Below, piece by piece: positions 33,997-42,928 of a stretch of DNA of 64,000 nucleotides. Each line of letters begins with the position of its first letter. Position 1 is the stretch's first letter. A model generated the notes under the pieces. It made no database searches, was not told the origin of the DNA, and was given only the letters and a program-made list of their open reading frames with translations. A program made the position numbers and the translations under genes. Origin of the DNA: Streptomyces thermolilacinus SPC6 (GTDB taxonomy: Bacteria > Actinomycetota > Actinomycetes > Streptomycetales > Streptomycetaceae); the NCBI RefSeq assembly GCF_000478605.2, contig NZ_ASHX02000001.1:6277001-6341000 (forward strand), in the 5' to 3' direction.

Positions 33997-35199
33997 GTGA
34001 AGGTCGTCTGTGTCGGCGGCGGGCCCGCGGGGCTCTACCTGTCCATCCTCCTCAAGCGGCAGGACCCGCGCCACGACATCACCGTCCACGAACGCGACCC
34101 GGCCGGTTCCACCTACGGCTGGGGCGTCACCTACTGGGGCGGACTGCTGGAGAGACTCCACACCTACGACCCCCCGTCCGCCCACGCCATCGGGGCGGCC
34201 TCCGTCAGCTGGAGCGGCGGCACGGCGCACATCCACGGCACGACGACGACCAGGCCGGGCGACCAGGGCTTCGGCATCGGCCGCCACCGGCTGCTCGACA
34301 TCCTCGGCCGCCGGGCCGACGAGCTGGGCGTACGCCTCGCCCACGGCCGGGGCGTCGACCACGCGACGCTCCCCGACGCGGACCTGGTCGTGGCGGGCGA
34401 CGGCGTCCACAGCACCCTCCGCGACCACCACGCCCACCACTTCGGCACCAAGGCCACAACCGGCCGCAACAAGTACGTCTGGCTCGGCACGACCAAGGCG
34501 TTCGAGACCTTCACCTTCGCCTTCACCGACACTCCGCACGGCTGGATCTGGTGCTACGCCTACCCGTACGCCCAGGACCGCAGCACCTGCGTCGTCGAGT
34601 GCTCCCCCCGCACCTGGCAGGCCCTCGGCCTCGACCGCATGGACCACACCGAGTGCCTCGGCACCCTCCAGGGCCTCTTCGCGAAGCCGCTCGACGGCCA
34701 CGAACTGATCGGCAGGCCTCGGCAGGACGGCCGCGCCCCGTGGCAGTCGTTCCGCACCCTCACCAACGAACGCTGGTCCCACGACAACCTCGTCCTCGTC
34801 GGCGACGCCGCCCACACCACCCACTACTCCATCGGCGCCGGCACCACCCTCGCCCTGGAGGACGCCATGGCGCTCGCGGACTCGCTGCGCGCCACCCCCA
34901 CCCCGCGCCACGCCCTTCGCCGGTACGAACGCGAACGCACCGCCGCCCTGCTGCCCCTCCAGAGCGCCGCCCGCTACAGCGCGCAGTGGTACGAGAGCCT
35001 GCCCCGCTACGCCCGTCTGGAGCCGCGCCAGATGTTCGCCCTGCTCGGCCAGCGGCACTCCCCGCTCCTGCCACACGTACCGCCGCAGTTGTACTACCGG
35101 CTCGATCAGGCCGCTCACCAGCTTGAGCCGCTGCGCAGGCTCAAGCGCTGGCTCGGCCCGAGGGTCGCCCGCACCCTGGAGGCCACCCGCTCCCGCTGA
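33997..35199 (+). CDS. FAD monooxygenase of the salicyloyl-CoA 5-hydroxylase / anthraniloyl-CoA monooxygenase type
   Basis: A 400-residue class A flavoprotein hydroxylase. The Rossmann start KVVCVGGGPAGLYLSILLKR binds FAD. YGWGVTYWGG, GFGIGRHRLLDILGRRADEL and DADLVVAGDGVHSTLRD are followed by VWLGTTKAFETFTFAFTDTP. The second FAD motif is LVGDAAHTTHYSIGAGTTLALEDAMALA. These motifs match the subgroup hydroxylating aromatic acyl-CoA esters better than the generic UbiH family. GTG 33997 follows GGGAGAG. No CoA ligase or ring-cleavage genes are nearby, so it may serve tailoring chemistry or an unlinked pathway. Confidence 0.82.
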   Translation: MKVVCVGGGPAGLYLSILLKRQDPRHDITVHERDPAGSTYGWGVTYWGGLLERLHTYDPPSAHAIGAASVSWSGGTAHIHGTTTTRPGDQGFGIGRHRLLDILGRRADELGVRLAHGRGVDHATLPDADLVVAGDGVHSTLRDHHAHHFGTKATTGRNKYVWLGTTKAFETFTFAFTDTPHGWIWCYAYPYAQDRSTCVVECSPRTWQALGLDRMDHTECLGTLQGLFAKPLDGHELIGRPRQDGRAPWQSFRTLTNERWSHDNLVLVGDAAHTTHYSIGAGTTLALEDAMALADSLRATPTPRHALRRYERERTAALLPLQSAARYSAQWYESLPRYARLEPRQMFALLGQRHSPLLPHVPPQLYYRLDQAAHQLEPLRRLKRWLGPRVARTLEATRSR

Positions 35200-35243
35200 C
35201 CCCGGCCGCCGTCACCGATGGCCCGCCCTGACGGCGGGAGGGC

Positions 35244-35999
35244 TCACCGCAGGAGCGGAACGGCCCTCCCGGCGCGGGTGGGGGCGGCGTCGGTGCGGCG
35301 GGTCCACTCCGCGAGCGTCCCGGCGTGCGAGCCCGGCACCGTGGCGGCGGCGACCTCCCCGGCCGGTTCCGGGGCGCACGGCGCGCCACCGCGGGTCAGC
35401 AGCGCGAGCGGCCACTCGGGTGCGGCGGCAGCGGTGCCGCCGTCGAAGGCGTACCAGTCCCAGGGGCCGTCGAACCGCCAGGCCCGGCCCGCCGCGTCGG
35501 CCACCTCGTCGCCCGGCTCCAGGAACGCGTACGGCCGGAACAGCAGCTCGAAGGTGAACGGAATGCCGTCGCCCGGGTGGAGTTCGTACCCCGTGCCGTT
35601 GAGGTGGCCGCCGTCGGGAAACTCGCGCACGGAGCGGCCTCGGGGGAGTACCGCGACGGCGAGGCGGGGGCGCGGCAGCCAACCCGTCTCCAGCGGCGGG
35701 TCGAAGCGGTCCACGGCGGTCACGTGCGCCACCGTCGGCGGCACACCCACACGGCACGCGTCGCCGGAAGCCAGGTGTTCCGGCGGAGGGTCGGTGCGGA
35801 ACAGTTCCGGCTGCGTCCACTCGTCGGCGTCCGTCGCCACACCGATGGCCACGATCCCGTTCCAGTGGAACGACTCGCTGTCCGGGTCCCGCCCCCACCA
35901 CGGCCACTCCAGCGAGACGTGATCCCGCTCCAGCCTCGTCACCCGGGTCGCGGTGAACGGGCAGGCGACCGACAGCACGTCACCGACCCGGAAGTCCAT
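35244..35999 (-). CDS. Conserved hypothetical protein
   Basis: A 251-residue soluble protein of unknown function. It starts MDFRVGDVLSVACPFTATRV and contains HVSLEWPWWGRDPDSESFHW, NGIVAIGVATDADEWTQPEL, VAHVTAVDRFDPPLETGWLP and WRFDGPWDWYAFDG. The composition is rich in Trp, Pro and Asp and looks all-beta. ATG 35999 is chosen because GGGGGA lies just upstream; an ATG four codons earlier (36011) is possible. Codon use is normal for the region. It is convergent with the flavin monooxygenase. Confidence 0.6.
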   Translation of the reverse strand: MDFRVGDVLSVACPFTATRVTRLERDHVSLEWPWWGRDPDSESFHWNGIVAIGVATDADEWTQPELFRTDPPPEHLASGDACRVGVPPTVAHVTAVDRFDPPLETGWLPRPRLAVAVLPRGRSVREFPDGGHLNGTGYELHPGDGIPFTFELLFRPYAFLEPGDEVADAAGRAWRFDGPWDWYAFDGGTAAAAPEWPLALLTRGGAPCAPEPAGEVAAATVPGSHAGTLAEWTRRTDAAPTRAGRAVPLLR

Positions 36000-36197
36000 G
36001 TCATCCCCCATGGCCCCACAGTAGGGCGGGCCCAGGTCCCGTCCCGGACCGGGGCGGGATCGGGAAGGGGAGGGGACCGGGGGCGGGCGGTCCGGTACCG
36101 GCGTGAGGCCCCGGCGCGGCGCCGTACGGGGCCCGCATAGGGTCGGGTCCGTGCCCCGCGCGGCCATACCCGTCCCGTCGACCCCGGAAGGCGTCAC

Positions 36198-36725
36198 GTG
36201 TACCGAGAACGACTCCCGAAGACCTGGACCCTCGTCTGCGTCGGCGTCTACCTCGCCCTGGTCGTGAAGCTGGGCATCGACGCCGTCCCCGAGGACACCG
36301 GCCTGTGGCTGATCGTCTCCGCCTCCTTCCTCCTGGTGCTCCTGCCCTGTGTCGCCGTACCGATCTCGAAGGCCGTCTACCACCGCATCGCCATCGACCC
36401 CGCCCGGGGCGTGCTGCGCGTCGGCCGTGAGCGGCTGGCCCTCGCCGACCTGGACCCGGCCTCCGTCCATGCCGCACTCGGCGAGCCCGAGCCCACCATG
36501 GCGGCTCGCGTCGTGACGTCCGCTCGGACGATCGACGCGCCCGTCCCGGGTCTGCGCGCGGCGGACCGGGGCGCGCCCCGCCTCGTCGGCGGCGGCTGGG
36601 GCGCCCCCATGGGCATGGCCGTCGTCGTCATCGCCACACGCGGCGGCCAGGCCCTGTCCATCGCCACCCACGACCGCCGCGCCTTCCTCACCGCCCTGGC
36701 CGCGGCCCTGCCCGCCCGGCCGTAG
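36198..36725 (+). CDS. Small membrane protein, weakly DUF3093-like
   Basis: A 175-residue protein with two N-terminal transmembrane helices (TWTLVCVGVYLALVVKLGI and LWLIVSASFLLVLLPCVAVP). A cytoplasmic beta-rich region follows (AIDPARGVLRVGRERLALAD; VIATRGGQALSIATHDRRAF). The layout (two helices, then a strand reading V.VGR.RL.L..L) resembles DUF3093 proteins of Actinobacteria, but the match is weak. GTG start at 36198. Divergent from the preceding hypothetical. Confidence 0.6.
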   Translation: MYRERLPKTWTLVCVGVYLALVVKLGIDAVPEDTGLWLIVSASFLLVLLPCVAVPISKAVYHRIAIDPARGVLRVGRERLALADLDPASVHAALGEPEPTMAARVVTSARTIDAPVPGLRAADRGAPRLVGGGWGAPMGMAVVVIATRGGQALSIATHDRRAFLTALAAALPARP

Positions 36726-36792
36726 AGCCGCCCGCGAAAAGCCACGGCGCCGCCGCCGCGCCCTCGGATAGCGTCATCGGCGGAGGTGAGCC

Positions 36793-37197
36793 GTGTCCTG
36801 GCCGTCCGTGATCATTTTCGTGCCCATGGGGCGGCGCCGCCCGTTCGAGACGCGCATCCGCTCCCTGGGCGTCGTGCCGGACCCCGCGACGGGGGACGAG
36901 CGGCTTCACTGGCAGGGCTGCTCCTACCACCTGGACCTCTCGGGCGGGATACTCGCCGACTACGAGACCGACGAGCTGGACGAGGTCGCCGCCCGGATCG
37001 GCGAACCGTACGCGGTGTACGCGGCGTGCCAGTCGATGGACGCGGCCCGCGCGCTCCTCACCGAGGTGCTGCCCGGAGTGGACGGGCTCCTCGACACGAA
37101 CCACCACGACGTCCTGGACACGGGCGAGTTCCTCGGCCTGCTCGCCCGGTTCCCGCACTGGGACTGGCGCCGCACGCCGAGCGCGGAACTCGGCTGA
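36793..37197 (+). CDS. Hypothetical protein
   Basis: A 134-residue protein with no recognised domain. It starts SWPSVIIFVPMGRRRPFETR after GGAGGTGAGCC, a good ribosome site, at GTG 36793. Notable segments are ERLHWQGCSYHLDLSGGILA, YETDELDEVAARIGEPYAVY and LDTGEFLGLLARFPHWDWRR. It is only four bases from the convergent DUF2867-like gene and 67 bp after the small membrane protein gene, with which it may be co-transcribed. Confidence 0.6.
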   Translation: MSWPSVIIFVPMGRRRPFETRIRSLGVVPDPATGDERLHWQGCSYHLDLSGGILADYETDELDEVAARIGEPYAVYAACQSMDAARALLTEVLPGVDGLLDTNHHDVLDTGEFLGLLARFPHWDWRRTPSAELG

Positions 37198-37201
37198 ACG
37201 G

Positions 37202-37702
37202 CTACAGGGCCGCGTACGTGTCCCGCAGGAGGCCGGGGGCGAGGCGGCGGTGGACGGCTGCCAGCGGAGGCCAGACGGCCCGCGCGAACGGCCGGTCGTA
37301 GCGGAGGGCCGTGACCAAGGTCGCCTCGCCGTCGGTCAGATGGAGGACCAGGTTCCCCGTCAGCATCCACGACTCGGCCTCCAGCCGGACCCAGTCCTCG
37401 CCGAGCCCGCCGATCCGCCAGCCCGCGACATGGCCGGGCGACGGCCGCCGCTGGAGGCGCAGGCCCAGTAGCCCGCGCCAGATGAACTGCCCGCCCCGGC
37501 CCGCCACCTCCTCGAACGCCGTACGCGCCCACCGCTCGGGCGGCGTGTCCCGGGCCCCGGCGACCGTGAGCGTGAAGACGTCCACGTAGTCGGGGCCGGG
37601 CATGCCGCACGCCGCGCGGACCGCCTCCGGTATCCCGGCCCGCTGCCGCACCGGCAGCGCGGAACCGCCCTGGCCGCGCACCCCTCCCGTCGAGCCGCTC
37701 AT
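37202..37702 (-). CDS. DUF2867-like protein
   Basis: A 166-residue protein. GPDYVDVFTLTVAGARDTPP, ERWARTAFEEVAGRGGQFIW, WRIGGLGEDWVRLEAESWML and TALRYDRPFARAVWPPLAAVH follow the pattern of DUF2867 proteins (SRPBCC-like lipid or ligand-binding fold), though the usual GRLYW motif is altered. It is transcribed divergently from a TetR regulator, with a palindromic operator in the shared 81-bp gap. It is therefore the likely target of that regulator. Confidence 0.6.
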   Translation of the reverse strand: MSGSTGGVRGQGGSALPVRQRAGIPEAVRAACGMPGPDYVDVFTLTVAGARDTPPERWARTAFEEVAGRGGQFIWRGLLGLRLQRRPSPGHVAGWRIGGLGEDWVRLEAESWMLTGNLVLHLTDGEATLVTALRYDRPFARAVWPPLAAVHRRLAPGLLRDTYAAL

Positions 37703-37753
37703 GGCCCTCTCCCTTCGAGGAGGCGCCCTGGAGGCGCCGTCCCGCGCAAGCTA

Positions 37754-37775
37754 ACATACGTGCATGCATGTATGT
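37754..37775. promoter_or_regulatory. 22-bp palindromic operator between TetR gene and its divergent target
   Basis: Arms ACATACGTGCA and TGCATGTATGT are inverted complements except for one base pair. The site overlaps TAACAT (rightward, 37752-37757) and TATGTT (leftward, 37753-37758), both -10-like, so binding should repress both genes. It sits eight bases before the TetR start. Its size and symmetry are typical of TetR operators. Confidence 0.65.
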
Positions 37776-37783
37776 AGGTTGAG

Positions 37784-38431
37784 GTGGCCGAGGTGACGGC
37801 GGGCCGCCCGACTCAGGCCCACCGGCGGGCCCGCAGCAGGAACGCGCTGCTGGAGGCGGCGGCGCGAGGGCTGTCGCGGCACGGGTACGCCAATCTGGCT
37901 CTCGAACGCGTCGCCGCGGAGGCCGGGTACACGCGCGGAGCGCTGTACCACCAGTTCGCGGGCAAGGAGGAGCTGGCGCTCGCCGTGGTGCGGTGGGTGG
38001 GCGAGACATGGACGGCGGAGGTCGGCGACCAGGCCGACGCGGAGCCCGACCCCGTGGAGGCCCTGCTGCTGATGGCGCGCGGCCACGCCGTCTACTGCCG
38101 CCGCGACGTGGCGGGAGTCATCAGGGTGCTGGGCGTCGAGTTCGCGGGGCGGGACCATCCGGTCGGCAGGGCGGTCGCCGAGGTCGTGGACGGGCTCACC
38201 GCCGATGTCGCGCGGCGCGTCACCGCGGGCCGCCGCACCGGAGCCCTCGCGCCCGGGCCGCCGCCGCACGACACGGCCCTCGCGTTCCTCGGCGCCCTGG
38301 AGGGCCTGGTGAGCCAGCTGGCAGGCCGCGCCCCGTACGACGTGGAGCTCGCGGAGCGGGCGGTGCGAGGCGTGCTCGGCCTGCCCGTCGGCACCGGCGG
38401 GCCGCCGCGGGAGGACCTCCGCCAGGCCTGA
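37784..38431 (+). CDS. TetR-family transcriptional regulator
   Basis: A 215-residue repressor. The N-terminal helix-turn-helix is NALLEAAARGLSRHGYANLA, LERVAAEAGYTRGALYHQFA and GKEELALAVV. The ligand-binding domain has EALLLMARGHAVYCRRDVAG and LAFLGALEGLVSQLAGRAP. GTG 37784 or the next in-frame GTG (37793) is the start. It probably controls itself and the divergent DUF2867-like gene through the palindrome just upstream. The ligand is unknown. Confidence 0.85.
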   Translation: MAEVTAGRPTQAHRRARSRNALLEAAARGLSRHGYANLALERVAAEAGYTRGALYHQFAGKEELALAVVRWVGETWTAEVGDQADAEPDPVEALLLMARGHAVYCRRDVAGVIRVLGVEFAGRDHPVGRAVAEVVDGLTADVARRVTAGRRTGALAPGPPPHDTALAFLGALEGLVSQLAGRAPYDVELAERAVRGVLGLPVGTGGPPREDLRQA

Positions 38432-38605
38432 CCGATGACGGACGGGTTCGTACGGGATGCCCAAAGCCGCCCGGGCACGGAGGTGTGCGTTACCTCTCGT
38501 TCCGTGACCCGCTGTCACCGCTTCCCTCTAAGCTTCCGGGAGACATGCCATGGACAGGCCCGTCCGCGGCAGCAGCAGAAGTGTTACAGAAAGCAGAGTC
38601 AGCTT

Positions 38606-38776
38606 GTGTTCCAGGAGACCCCGATCTACAGCCGACTTGTCGCGGAAAGAGGTGACGTCCCGCAGGTGGTGCGCGGCGAGGCGGAACGCATACAGCGGGA
38701 CCTCGGGCGGCTGATCGCCGTGGCCCCGCAGCCCCCGGCGGGCGGCCAGCACTACCGTCCCCAGGGCGCCCACTAG
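38606..38776 (+). CDS. Small conserved-looking protein
   Basis: A 56-residue protein read from GTG 38606 with the start VFQETPIYSRLVAERGDVPQ, followed by VVRGEAERIQRDLGRLIAVA. The amphipathic helix and Tyr/Arg pattern look like a genuine short Streptomyces protein of unknown function. The ribosome site is weak, and TGTTACAG 20 bp upstream could be a promoter element. The 174 bp on either side show nothing else I can support. Confidence 0.5.
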   Translation: MFQETPIYSRLVAERGDVPQVVRGEAERIQRDLGRLIAVAPQPPAGGQHYRPQGAH

Positions 38777-38950
38777 CCACCGTCGCCGCCGCCCGCGGGC
38801 GCGGCACGCAGGACTCCAGGGGAGGGCCAGCGCGGCCCTCCACGGCACTCACCGTTCGGCATCGCCGCCGTGGCACCGCTCGGGGGCACCGGCCCGGACA
38901 CCGGCATGTTCGCTGGGCGAGTCGGCGGAGATCCGGGGAAGGTGGGGAGT

Positions 38951-40027
38951 GTGAACGACAGCGAGGAAGACCAGGACCGGCCGGACGGGCTGCTGGACGG
39001 GCTGACCGTCGACAGCAGCAGGCCGGAGCAGCCCATCCTGCTCGACGGGGCCGGAGAGGCCATCGAGACCTGGCGGGAGAACTACCCGTACGACGCGAAG
39101 ATCCGCCGCGGCGAGTACGAGCGGCGCAAGCGCGTCCTCCAGATCGAGATGCTGAAGCTCCAGCGGTGGGTCAAGGAGACCGGGCAGCGGCTGGTCGTCA
39201 TCTGCGAGGGACGCGACGCGGCGGGCAAGGGCGGCACCATCCAGCGGTTCATGGAGCGGCTCAACCCCCGCGGCGCCCGCGTCGTCGCCCTGGACAAACC
39301 CTCCGAGAAGGAATCCACCCAGTGGTATTTCCAGCGGTACGTGGCGCATCTCCCGGCCGCCGGTGAGATCGTCTTCTTCGACCGCTCCTGGTACAACCGG
39401 GCCGGTGTCGAACGCGTCATGGGCTTCTGCACGCAGGAGCAGTACGACCTCTTCCTGAGGCAGTGCCCCGTCTTCGAACGGATGCTCGTCGAGGACGGCA
39501 TCCTCCTCGTAAAGTTCTGGTTCTCCGTCTCCCGCGCCGAGCAGCGGACCCGGTTCGCCATCCGCCAGGTGGACCCCGTGCGGCAGTGGAAGCTGTCGCC
39601 CGTGGACCTCGAGTCGCTGGACCGGTGGGACGACTACACGGCCGCGAAGGTCGAGATGTTCCGCGCCACCGACACCCCGCACGCCCCGTGGACGGTCGTC
39701 AAGAGCAACGACAAGCGGCGCGGCCGCCTGGAAGCCATGCGCAGCCTGCTGTGGCGCTTCCCCTACGACCGGAAGGACGAGGCGGTCCTCGGCGAACCCG
39801 ACCCCCTCATCGTGGGCGCCGCCGACACCCTCCTGGAGGCGGGCGAGGAGAGCTCCAACCTTTCCCCCACCCCCCTCGCCCACCCGGCGGGCCGCCCCGG
39901 CGTCCACCCCGGCGGACCCGTGGAACCCCCCGACGGCGGACCGGCGGGCCGCGCGGACAGCCCCGCCGGACGGCGGGCCGACGACGCTGCCGGGCACCGG
40001 TCGCACCGTGACACCGCGGGCCCCTGA
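38951..40027 (+). CDS. ppk2: Polyphosphate kinase 2 (PPK2 family)
   Basis: A 358-residue cytoplasmic kinase that moves phosphate between polyphosphate and nucleoside (di)phosphates. Walker A is RLVVICEGRDAAGKGGT. The lid region includes ALDKPSEKESTQWYFQRYVA. Walker B is IVFFDRSWYNRAGVERVMGF, and LLVKFWFSVSRAEQRTRFAI and RWDDYTAAKVEMFRATDTPH are typical of single-domain class I PPK2. The C-terminal ~70 residues are a Pro/Gly/Ala low-complexity tail not found in the family core. GTG 38951 is chosen, with GGGGAG upstream. No phosphate-regulon neighbours are seen. Confidence 0.9.
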   Translation: MNDSEEDQDRPDGLLDGLTVDSSRPEQPILLDGAGEAIETWRENYPYDAKIRRGEYERRKRVLQIEMLKLQRWVKETGQRLVVICEGRDAAGKGGTIQRFMERLNPRGARVVALDKPSEKESTQWYFQRYVAHLPAAGEIVFFDRSWYNRAGVERVMGFCTQEQYDLFLRQCPVFERMLVEDGILLVKFWFSVSRAEQRTRFAIRQVDPVRQWKLSPVDLESLDRWDDYTAAKVEMFRATDTPHAPWTVVKSNDKRRGRLEAMRSLLWRFPYDRKDEAVLGEPDPLIVGAADTLLEAGEESSNLSPTPLAHPAGRPGVHPGGPVEPPDGGPAGRADSPAGRRADDAAGHRSHRDTAGP

Positions 40028-40181
40028 CCGGCCGTCCGCCCGACGGTCCCGGCCCCCTTCGCTGAGGTCCGTTCAGTTCCCCGCCCGGCAGGGACCGTTC
40101 CGCGTGGACCCGCGGCCGTAACCGCTCCATCTCCCGTCTCGTTCCAGCAGCGAGACCACCCGGGAGACCAGGAGACTGCCC

Positions 40182-41101
40182 ATGGCCGCACGCCACGCGG
40201 AATCCGCACGCTCACCGCCGTCGCGACGGCCGCCGTCCTCACCCTGACCGGCGCCACCCCGGCCTCCGCCTCCGTCGGCGTGCCGCGACCCCCCCCGGGC
40301 CGGGCACCTGACCTGTGAGGGGCCGGTCCTCGGCTGCGTACAGGACGCGCGCCGCGCCCTGGAAGCGGTACGGGACGAACTGCGCTGCGACCACCGAGCA
40401 CCCTTCCCGGCGATCTACGCCCACCTCCAGCGGTCCCTGGAGAGGGCCGTCACCGGCGGCGCGCCCTTCGAGGAGCCGTCGTGGCTCGCGGGCCAACTGA
40501 ACACCGGCTTCCTCAACCTGTACCTCGACGCCTGCGAGGCCGACCGCGCCGGCCGTCCCGTTCCGCAGGCGTGGCGCGCGGCGTTCGACGCGGCCCGCAC
40601 CGCCGACGTCAACGCGGGTCAGGACGTGCTCCTCGGGGCGAACGCGCACATCCAGCGGGACCTGCCCTAGGTGATCGCCGCGCTGGGCCTCACCCGCCCC
40701 GACGGCGGGCCCCGCAAGGCGGACTACGACCGCTTCCAGAGGGTCCTGGACGACGCCTACGGGCCCGCCGTCCGGGACGTGGCCCGCCGCTACGACCCGC
40801 TCGTCTCCCTCGCGGACGACCGCTGGAACCCCATCGCGGGGCACACCGCCGGTCAGCTGTTCCGCATGTGGCGCGCGAGCAGGCGTGGGAGCACGCCCGG
40901 CAACTCGCGGGTGCCACCGGCGCGCAGGCCCGCGACCGCGTCGTGCGGAGGATCGAGACGAACGCGGCGCGTTGGGCGCGACTGCTGGGCACCGTCCGCG
41001 TTCCCGGCTACCGCGCCGTCCGCGACACGTACTGCCGGACGCGGACCGCCCCGCCGACCGGGCTCCCGGCAGCGGGCGCGGCCCGCCCGGACAGGATGTG
41101 A
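40182..41101 (+). pseudogene. Disrupted exported DUF5995-like gene with four lesions
   Basis: Joining three frames restores a secreted protein: signal RTLTAVATAAVLTLTGATPA, then AIYAHLQRSLERAVTGGAPF, LNTGFLNLYLDACEADRAGR, ANAHIQRDLP, ALGLTRPDGGPRKADYDRFQ and EQAWEHARQLAGATGAQARD. The NLYxxA and NAHIxxDL motifs fit DUF5995. Breaks are: a one-base loss just after the ATG (40182-40187), a frame change at a run of eight C (40289-40296), an in-frame TAG where Tyr is expected (40668-40670), and a frame change in a CG repeat near 40871-40879. GGAG precedes the ATG. It is either a decayed gene or a stretch of sequencing indels. Confidence 0.75.
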
Positions 41102-41312
41102 CGGACCGTCGTTCAGCGCCCGGCAGCCCCGCCACGCCACCCGGCGCCGGTCGGGCGGGCCCGGGGCCGGGTGACGGCACGGGCAACAGCGCACCGGCAC
41201 GGCGCCGTTGACGACCAGGTGCCCGCCCGGGGGCGCCCGCACCGCCCGTACCGCCGAGGTCCCGCCCGCCCCGGCAGCGCCCGGTCACACCCGGGCCCGG
41301 CCGCGCGGGGGC

Positions 41313-42557
41313 TCAGCGGGGGAGACGGGACAGGGCCGCCAGTACGGGCGCGACGCCGTCCTCCTCGGCCAGCCCGGCGGCCAGGGCGCGGGCCCGCGCG
41401 GCGTAGGAGCCGTCGTCCGTCGCGCGCCGCAGGGCGCCGGTCAGTGTCCCGGCCGTCAGGCGCCGCAGCGGTACGGCCTCCGGTGCGGCACCGAGCGCGA
41501 CCAGCCGCGCCGCCCAGAACGCCGCGTCGAACTGCACGGGCACCGGCACGCTCGGCACGCCCGCCCGCAGGACGGCCCCGGTGGTGCCCGCCCCGGCGTG
41601 GTGGACGACGGCCGCCATCCGGGGGAACAGCAGCGAGTGCGGCACCTCGCCGATGGTCAGCACGTCGTCGCCCGTCGCCGCGAGGCCCGCCCAGCCGCGC
41701 TGGACGATCCCCCGCAGCCCGGCCGCCCGCAGCGCCCGCACGATCCGGCGGCTGACCCGGTCGGGGTCCGGCACGGTGGCGCTGCCCAGCCCGACGAACA
41801 CCGGCGCGGGCCCGGCCGCCAGGAACGCCTCCACGTCGTCGGGCAGCCGCCGCTCCGTCTCGTGCGGCCACCAGTACCCGGTCAGATCCAGCCCGGCAGG
41901 CCAGTCGCGGGGCCGGGGCACCACCCGCTCGCTGAAGCCGTGCAGAACGGGCCACCCACCGCGCTCCCGCGCCCGGTGCGCCGCCGCCGCGCCGGTCACC
42001 CGCAGCCCGTACCGCCGCCGCAGGGCCCGTACGGGACCGGCGGACACCCGGCCGACGGCGAAGGCCACAGCCAGCCCGCTCAGCCGGTTGCCCACGGGGC
42101 CGGCCGTGCGCGCCCCGAGGACCGGTGCCGGGAACTCCCGCGTCGGCCGGATCGGCTGGAGGTGCAGGCCCATGCTGGGCAGCGCCAGGCCCTCGGCGAT
42201 GGCGTACCCGAGGGGCTCCAGCGCGCCGCCGACCAGCAGCACCTCACCGTGCCGGGACACCTCCACCAGGGACGCCGTCATGTCGTCGGCCGCCGTTCGT
42301 GCCAGCGACACCAGCCGCACGAGCTTGCCCGCCCCGGTACGGCTGTCGTGCAGGCGCCGCCCGCCCTCGGAGCGCAGCTCCGCCCGCGGATCGACCGGCA
42401 GCCCATGGAACCGCACACCGGAACCGGCCACCAGCGGCTCGAACACGGCGTGCGCCGCGAGCGTCACCTCGTGCCCGCCCCGTACGAGACCGGCTGCCAG
42501 ACCCGTGTACGGCGCCACGTCGCCACGCGACCCCGCCGTCATCATCACCACGCGCAC
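41313..42557 (-). CDS. GT1-family glycosyltransferase (macrolide/sterol UDP-glycosyltransferase type)
   Basis: A 414-residue GT-B enzyme. The N-terminal acceptor domain starts VRVVMMTAGSRGDVAPYTGL, with LVRGGHEVTLAAHAVFEPLV. The C-terminal nucleotide-sugar domain has PVFVGLGSATVPDPDRVSRR, GEVPHSLLFPRMAAVVHHAG and AGTTGAVLRAGVPSVPVPVQ, the donor-binding PSPG-like motif. Relatives glycosylate lipids, sterols or antibiotics such as macrolides (self-resistance). GTG 42557 just before the first strand is chosen; its ribosome site is weak. No biosynthetic cluster is adjacent. Confidence 0.85.
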   Translation of the reverse strand: MRVVMMTAGSRGDVAPYTGLAAGLVRGGHEVTLAAHAVFEPLVAGSGVRFHGLPVDPRAELRSEGGRRLHDSRTGAGKLVRLVSLARTAADDMTASLVEVSRHGEVLLVGGALEPLGYAIAEGLALPSMGLHLQPIRPTREFPAPVLGARTAGPVGNRLSGLAVAFAVGRVSAGPVRALRRRYGLRVTGAAAAHRARERGGWPVLHGFSERVVPRPRDWPAGLDLTGYWWPHETERRLPDDVEAFLAAGPAPVFVGLGSATVPDPDRVSRRIVRALRAAGLRGIVQRGWAGLAATGDDVLTIGEVPHSLLFPRMAAVVHHAGAGTTGAVLRAGVPSVPVPVQFDAAFWAARLVALGAAPEAVPLRRLTAGTLTGALRRATDDGSYAARARALAAGLAEEDGVAPVLAALSRLPR

Positions 42558-42707
42558 ACGGCCAGTGTGGCGCGCGGCGGACCGGCGGGACAGAGGGCGC
42601 GTGCCGCCGACAGCCGGGCACCGCATCCGCCCGGCCACCCGCCGCCCGTGGTCCCTCGACCGGACCGACGACGAGCGACGACGAGGACCGATGAGAGGGG
42701 AACGGCG

Positions 42708-42928
42708 GTGCGGGTCACCTACGACGCCGAGGCGGACATGGCGTACATCCAGCTGGTGGAGCGGATCGAACCGGGGGAGGCCGTCCGGCAGGTTCCCGCC
42801 GGTGACGGCACCGCGGCGGTGCTCGACTTCGACGCCGAGGGCCGGCTTCTGGGCGTGGAACTGTCGGCGCCGCCCGCACGCTGCACCCCGACCTGATGGC
42901 CGCCGCCGGGAAGGCCGGGCGCGGCTGA
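42708..42928 (+). pseudogene. DUF2283 protein with C-terminal frameshift
   Basis: Reading from GTG 42708 gives VRVTYDAEADMAYIQLVERI and AVLDFDAEGRLLGVELS, a clear DUF2283 start, but then runs into a stop at 42896 (APPARCTPT). The +1 frame from about 42863 gives GAARTLHPDLMAAAGKAGRG to 42928, the expected LHPDL-type family ending. A single-base deletion near 42861-42866 (CTGTCGGCG, expected CTGCTCGGCG) explains this. The product as read is 62 residues. It could still be partly functional; a sequencing error is equally possible. Confidence 0.65.
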
